This document shows positions 60,288 through 64,000 of a DNA stretch of 64,000 nucleotides, one piece after another. The position numbers and the translations under genes were made by a program. The first letter of the stretch is position 1; each line of letters begins with the position of its first letter. The stretch covers positions 78,303 through 142,302 of the forward strand of contig NZ_BOVL01000067.1 in the NCBI RefSeq assembly GCF_019972155.1, read 5' to 3'. The notes beneath the pieces were generated by a model. That model was not told the origin of the DNA. It was given only the letters and a program-made list of their open reading frames with translations, and made no database searches. The DNA comes from Bradyrhizobium sp. RD5-C2. Its GTDB lineage: Bacteria; Pseudomonadota; Alphaproteobacteria; Rhizobiales; Xanthobacteraceae.

Positions 60288-60842
60288 TGGAGCTCCTGCC
60301 GAGGGCGGGAGCACTATGGTCTCGCATCACCTACTCTTGGCGTGTGGAGTGCGAACATAGCTTGCCTGTCCAATAGCACAAGGGTTGTGGTGCGAACCTT
60401 ATACCCTCTAGGGGGCAGACGGTCGGCAATCGCATCGACTTGCGCGGCGTTCGAGGCGATTCGGATGCCGCACATCCCGGACGATACGGTTGCGACATTG
60501 TCTCGCATTTATTGATTTCCATTAACTCTAATGCCTGCTCAAGCGTGCGCCGTCGCAATTGCCATCGCGGATATTGAAGCCCGCGATGGGCAGCGCGAGC
60601 ATGCGCCAAGTCCCGCAAATGCGAGGACTAATTCGCTGTCACGAGATTGATCCGGCGACGAACACGCGCCGCTCAGCCGGGCCTCTGCGCCGCGGTCCAA
60701 GAATTACCGGCAAAGCTATCCTGGGTATTTGTACGGAGCGGCCCTTTAACGAACGGGTAGCGCGGACCGACCAGTGTGGCACCGGTCGCCGTGCGAAATT
60801 TACGGCGTCGCGTCATTCGTGTTCATCCAGAAGGGTACCAGT
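60288..60842. other. 555-nt divergent region upstream of flagellin
   Basis: No gene is supported. It contains the promoters of the second Crp/Fnr gene and of flagellin. A near-palindrome CCCTCTAGGGGG lies at about 60406-60417, and two copies of GTGCGAAC at 60346 and 60392, 46 nt apart. No sigma-28 promoter was clearly recognised. Confidence 0.5.
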
Positions 60843-62441
60843 ATGTCCGGCATCGTCCTTTCGTCATCGGTCCGTCAGAACCTGCTTTCGCTGCAGTCGA
60901 CGGCCGACCTGCTCGCCACCACGCAGAACCGCTTGTCCACCGGCAAGAAGGTCAACACCGCGCTCGACAATCCGACCAACTTCTTCACGGCGCAGTCGCT
61001 CGACAACCGCGCCAGCGACATCAACAATCTGCTGGATGGCATCGGCAACGGCGTGCAGGTGCTGCAGGCCGCCAACACCGGCATCACTTCGCTGCAGAAG
61101 CTGGTCGACAGCGCCAAGTCGGTCGCCAACCAGGCCCTGCAGGCAGCGGTCGGCTATTCCCAGAAGTCGCAGGTGACAACCGCCGTGGTCACCGGCGCCA
61201 CCACCGACGATATCCGTGGCACCGCCACCTACAGCAATGCCATCCTCGCTGGCACGGCCGTCAATAACAATCTCACGACGCCCGCGGCAATCACCACCGC
61301 AACCAAGCTCGTCACTGCGACCAACTCCGATACCCTGGCGGCTACTCCGACCGGCACGATCAACGTCAACGGCAAGTCGATCACGTTCTCGACCTCGCAG
61401 ACCACTTCGACGACCGATTCGTCCGGCAACGTCACCCTCGGCACGGGAGCTGGCAGCAACCTGACCGTCGGCGACCTGCTCACGGCGATCGACGGCATCA
61501 CCGGCACGACCACCGCTTCCACCATTACGGCTGGTGCGCTCCAGATCAGCACGGGCGTGAACCAGGACCTCAACATCTCCGGCTCGGGCCTCGCCGCTTT
61601 CGGCCTTACCGCCGGAACCAAGGCACGCACCGTGGCAACGCCTTCGCCGCTGGATGGCTTGACGCTGACGATCGGCGCGACCGGCAACGGCAAGGCCACC
61701 AACATTACGTTCGGTAGCGGCGCGGGCCAGGTGAAGTCCCTCAACGACCTGAACAACGCTCTGTCGGCCAACAACCTGCAGGCGTCGCTCAGCGCAAGCG
61801 GTGCGCTCACCATCAGCACCACGAACGATGCTGCGTCTTCGACCATCGGCACGATCGGTGGCACGGCAGCTGCTTCCGGCAAGCTGTTCAACGGCCTCGC
61901 GGGCAGCGCCCCGGTGCAGGATCCGAATGGGTTGTCGAACCGCGCCAACCTGGTCAACCAGTACAACAACATCCTGGACCAGATCACCACGACCGCCCAG
62001 GACGCCTCGTACAACGGCATCAACCTGCTCAATGGCGATCAGCTCAAGCTGACCTTCAACGAGACGGGTTCCTCGACGCTGAAGATCCAGGGCGTTACCT
62101 TCGATGCCTCCGGCCTCAACCTCACCAAGCTGACCGCCGGCACGGACTTCATCGACAACGCTTCGGCCAACGCCACGCTGAAGACGCTCAACAGTGCGAG
62201 CGGCCTGCTGCGCACCCAGGCTTCGACCCTCGGTTCGAACCTGTCGATCGTGCAGATCCGCCAGGACTTCTCGAAGAACCTGATCAACGTGCTGCAGACC
62301 GGCTCGTCCAACCTGACGCTGGCCGACACCAACGAGGAAGCGGCCAACAGCCAGGCGCTGTCGACCCGCCAATCGATCGCGGTGTCCGCGCTGGCGCTGG
62401 CCAACCAGTCGCAGCAGAGCGTTCTGCAGCTGCTCCGCTAA
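60843..62441 (+). CDS. Flagellin
   Basis: This 532-residue flagellin has the conserved N-terminal D0/D1 region (residues 1-about 130, S-S-S-V-R-Q-N-L-L-S-L-Q, L-S-T-G-K-K-V-N-T-A-L-D-N-P) and C-terminal D1/D0 (about 440-532, ending L-Q-L-L-R). The central 300 residues are Thr/Ser/Ala/Gly-rich and low in aromatic residues, as in exposed flagellin domains. The start has AGAAGGG at correct spacing. A strong terminator follows. cheA lies downstream on the same strand, so the region is part of a motility locus. Confidence 0.93.
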   Translation: MSGIVLSSSVRQNLLSLQSTADLLATTQNRLSTGKKVNTALDNPTNFFTAQSLDNRASDINNLLDGIGNGVQVLQAANTGITSLQKLVDSAKSVANQALQAAVGYSQKSQVTTAVVTGATTDDIRGTATYSNAILAGTAVNNNLTTPAAITTATKLVTATNSDTLAATPTGTINVNGKSITFSTSQTTSTTDSSGNVTLGTGAGSNLTVGDLLTAIDGITGTTTASTITAGALQISTGVNQDLNISGSGLAAFGLTAGTKARTVATPSPLDGLTLTIGATGNGKATNITFGSGAGQVKSLNDLNNALSANNLQASLSASGALTISTTNDAASSTIGTIGGTAAASGKLFNGLAGSAPVQDPNGLSNRANLVNQYNNILDQITTTAQDASYNGINLLNGDQLKLTFNETGSSTLKIQGVTFDASGLNLTKLTAGTDFIDNASANATLKTLNSASGLLRTQASTLGSNLSIVQIRQDFSKNLINVLQTGSSNLTLADTNEEAANSQALSTRQSIAVSALALANQSQQSVLQLLR

Positions 62442-62839
62442 GCGTAGCCGCGACAGACAACGACTATCGAGGCGGCGGAGGAAACTCCGCCGCCTTTGCT
62501 TTTGGGTTCGCTTAACCATCCCGTCGGTTTCAACTCATGTTCAACCCACGGGCGATCGCGTCCTGATGCAGGCGGATGTCATGACCGCCAGCGTTTCGCC
62601 GGATTTGACGGCCCCTCGATCTCATTTCGTTCAAATTGCGACGACAGGTGGAACGGGCTCTTTCCCGTTCGGGTGGTATGGGCCTGTTGCTGTGAAACCG
62701 GCTGTGATGTCGTGATGCGTCGTCCTTGAAAGGCTTCATCGTCCGTATTTGCACGGACGACGAAATTAACGTCGCCGTGAAGCCGGCCAAGTTATCGATG
62801 CGAGGCGAGCGTTCCGTAGCACCTTGAGGGGACCGATTC
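62442..62839. other. 398-nt gap between flagellin and cheA
   Basis: No gene is supported. Besides the flagellin terminator it contains two small inverted repeats: GAACGGG/CCCGTTC at 62651-62670 and TCGTCCGT/ACGGACGA at 62739-62760. The second lies 80 nt upstream of cheA and may be part of its promoter or leader. Confidence 0.5.
62471..62494 (+). terminator. Rho-independent terminator after flagellin
   Basis: A 9-bp stem GGCGGCGGA/TCCGCCGCC with a 6-nt loop is followed by TTTGCTTTT. It lies 29 nt beyond the flagellin stop. Confidence 0.88.
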
Positions 62840-64000
62840 ATGGACGATCTGTTGCGCGAGTTCCTGACGGAGAGCAGCGAGAGCCTGGATACGGTCGACA
62901 ACCAGCTGGTGCAGTTCGAGCAGGATCCGAACAACGCGAAGATCCTGGACAACATTTTCCGCCTTGTGCACACGATCAAGGGCACCTGCGGCTTCCTCGG
63001 GCTGCCGCGGCTGGAAGCGCTGGCGCATGCCGGCGAGACCCTGATGGGCAAATTCCGCGACGGCATGCCGGTGAAAGCGGAAGCCGTGACGCTGATCCTG
63101 TCCTCGATCGACCGCATCAAGGAGATCCTCGGTGGGCTCGAGGCGACCGAGGCCGAGCCGGAGGGTAACGACCGCGATCTGATCGATCAGCTCGAGGCGA
63201 TGGTCGAGCGCGGCATGGCCGCGATGGCTGCCGGCGAGACTGCTGCTGAAGATATGCCAGTCGTTGAATCTCCATCCGTGCAGGCGGCAATGACCGAAGG
63301 CACGCTGGTGGTGCAGACGCTGGAGCGTCCGCTGCGTCCGGGCGAGGTCTCGCTCGACGAGCTCGAGCGCGCCTTCCGCGAGACCGAGATTGAAGTGGCT
63401 GCATCCGCGCCGGTCGCCAAACCCGTCGCTGCTGCCCCCGCAGCCGAGCCGGCCGAGGCTGCGAAGAAGCCGGCCCGCAAGGCCGCCGCCGAGGATGTTG
63501 TCCAGGAAGGCGACAAGATCGCCAACCAGTCGATCCGGGTCAATGTCGATACCCTCGAACACCTCATGACCATGGTCTCCGAGCTGGTGCTGACCCGCAA
63601 CCAGCTGCTCGAGATCTCCAGGCGCAACGAGGACACCGAGTTCAAGGTGCCGTTGCAGCGGCTCTCCAACGTCACCGCCGAGCTGCAGGAAGGCGTCATG
63701 AAGACGCGCATGCAGCCGATCGGCAATGCCTGGCAGAAGCTGCCGCGCATCGTCCGCGATCTCTCCGGCGAACTCGGCAAGCAGATCGAGCTGGAGATGC
63801 ACGGCGCCGACACCGAGCTCGACCGCCAGGTGCTCGACCTGATCAAGGATCCGTTGACGCACATGGTGCGCAACTCGGCCGATCATGGCCTGGAGACCAC
63901 CGCCGAGCGGGTCGCCAGCGGCAAGCCCGAGCAGGGCACCATTCGCCTGTCCGCCTATCACGAAGGCGGCCACATCATCATCTGCATCGCCGACAATGGC
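62840..64000 (+). CDS. cheA: Chemotaxis histidine kinase CheA, 5' part
   Basis: The frame runs off the window after 387 residues. The HPt domain carries the phosphorylated His44 in R-L-V-H-T-I-K-G-T-C-G. It is followed by an Ala/Lys/Pro-rich linker (about 150-235), the P3 dimerisation region (S-I-R-V-N-V-D-T-L-E-H-L-M) and the start of the ATPase domain (H-M-V-R-N-S-A-D-H-G-L-E, I-A-D-N-G). CheA passes phosphate to CheY and CheB under receptor control. The ATG has GAGGGG 9 nt upstream. The position behind flagellin suggests a chemotaxis operon continuing beyond the window. Confidence 0.95.
   Translation, partial: MDDLLREFLTESSESLDTVDNQLVQFEQDPNNAKILDNIFRLVHTIKGTCGFLGLPRLEALAHAGETLMGKFRDGMPVKAEAVTLILSSIDRIKEILGGLEATEAEPEGNDRDLIDQLEAMVERGMAAMAAGETAAEDMPVVESPSVQAAMTEGTLVVQTLERPLRPGEVSLDELERAFRETEIEVAASAPVAKPVAAAPAAEPAEAAKKPARKAAAEDVVQEGDKIANQSIRVNVDTLEHLMTMVSELVLTRNQLLEISRRNEDTEFKVPLQRLSNVTAELQEGVMKTRMQPIGNAWQKLPRIVRDLSGELGKQIELEMHGADTELDRQVLDLIKDPLTHMVRNSADHGLETTAERVASGKPEQGTIRLSAYHEGGHIIICIADNG

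Noticed and set aside
60864..62519. 551-codon minus-strand frame opposite flagellin
   Set aside because: Arises from the regular codon use of the flagellin gene; no similarity to any protein family.
1..64000. CRISPR array, rRNA operon, integrase or transposase gene
   Set aside because: No regularly spaced repeats of the CRISPR kind, no rRNA sequence and no recombinase or transposase motifs were found.

Overview
The window looks like a chromosomal segment of an alphaproteobacterium of the Bradyrhizobium / Nitrobacteraceae type. Evidence is the very high GC content, the rhizobial gene order rplU-rpmA ... obgE-proB-proA-nadD-rsfS-rlmH-envC-like-ctpA-deacetylase-rppH, a short alphaproteobacterial-type flagellin next to cheA, and several families of short palindromic intergenic repeats of the kind found in Bradyrhizobium genomes. 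Genus assignment is inference. No rRNA, CRISPR array, intact insertion sequence or prophage was seen.

Layout. 1-2.6 kb: the 3' part of a class III nucleotide cyclase with a periplasmic Cys-pair repeat domain, then an AraC regulator, each followed by a copy of the same palindromic repeat. 2.6-17 kb: a long, mostly minus-strand housekeeping block covering ribosomal proteins L21/L27, the Obg GTPase, proline synthesis, NAD synthesis, ribosome silencing and methylation, peptidoglycan-hydrolase activation, CtpA protease and two Nudix RNA pyrophosphohydrolases. It is interrupted by a plus-strand DMT transporter. 17-22 kb: a GlxA-type regulator divergent from an SDR, a ROK-like kinase whose motifs are circularly permuted, an alpha/beta hydrolase, and tRNA-Ser(CGA) with a GIY-YIG gene behind it. 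22-30 kb: a GNAT with a probable N-terminal frameshift, an ArsR/MFS divergent pair, a DUF1127 protein, a low-coding gap, an ABC-F ATPase and an Hsp70-like protein. 29.5-33.3 kb: a PQQ glucose dehydrogenase with an OprB porin.

33.6-42.3 kb is accessory metabolism: a methyltransferase, LysR plus SRPBCC, MFS plus aldo/keto reductase, and an AraC regulator divergent from a Baeyer-Villiger monooxygenase and a family VIII-type esterase. 42.3-48.1 kb: a two-component system, then a tight operon of PmtA-like methyltransferase, DedA, PlcP-like metallophosphoesterase and GT4 glycosyltransferase. This operon resembles the phospholipid-to-glycolipid remodelling module of alphaproteobacteria. 48.1-52.1 kb: a LysR-controlled operon of a DSD1-family PLP enzyme, a HAD hydrolase and a threonine-synthase-like PLP enzyme, with a perfect palindrome at the LysR start. 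52-58.5 kb: acetoacetyl-CoA synthetase, a GH3 glycosidase, small secreted proteins and an unusual LuxR regulator among repeats. 58.7-64 kb: two tandem Crp/Fnr paralogues, a flagellin, and the 5' part of cheA running off the window.

The most notable observations are the circularly permuted ROK protein, the putative lipid-remodelling operon with a substituted metal ligand in its PlcP-like enzyme, the two-PLP-enzyme operon and its operator, the palindromic repeat that supplies protein C-termini and a shared double terminator, and the tandem 22-bp-spaced sites between the Crp/Fnr genes.
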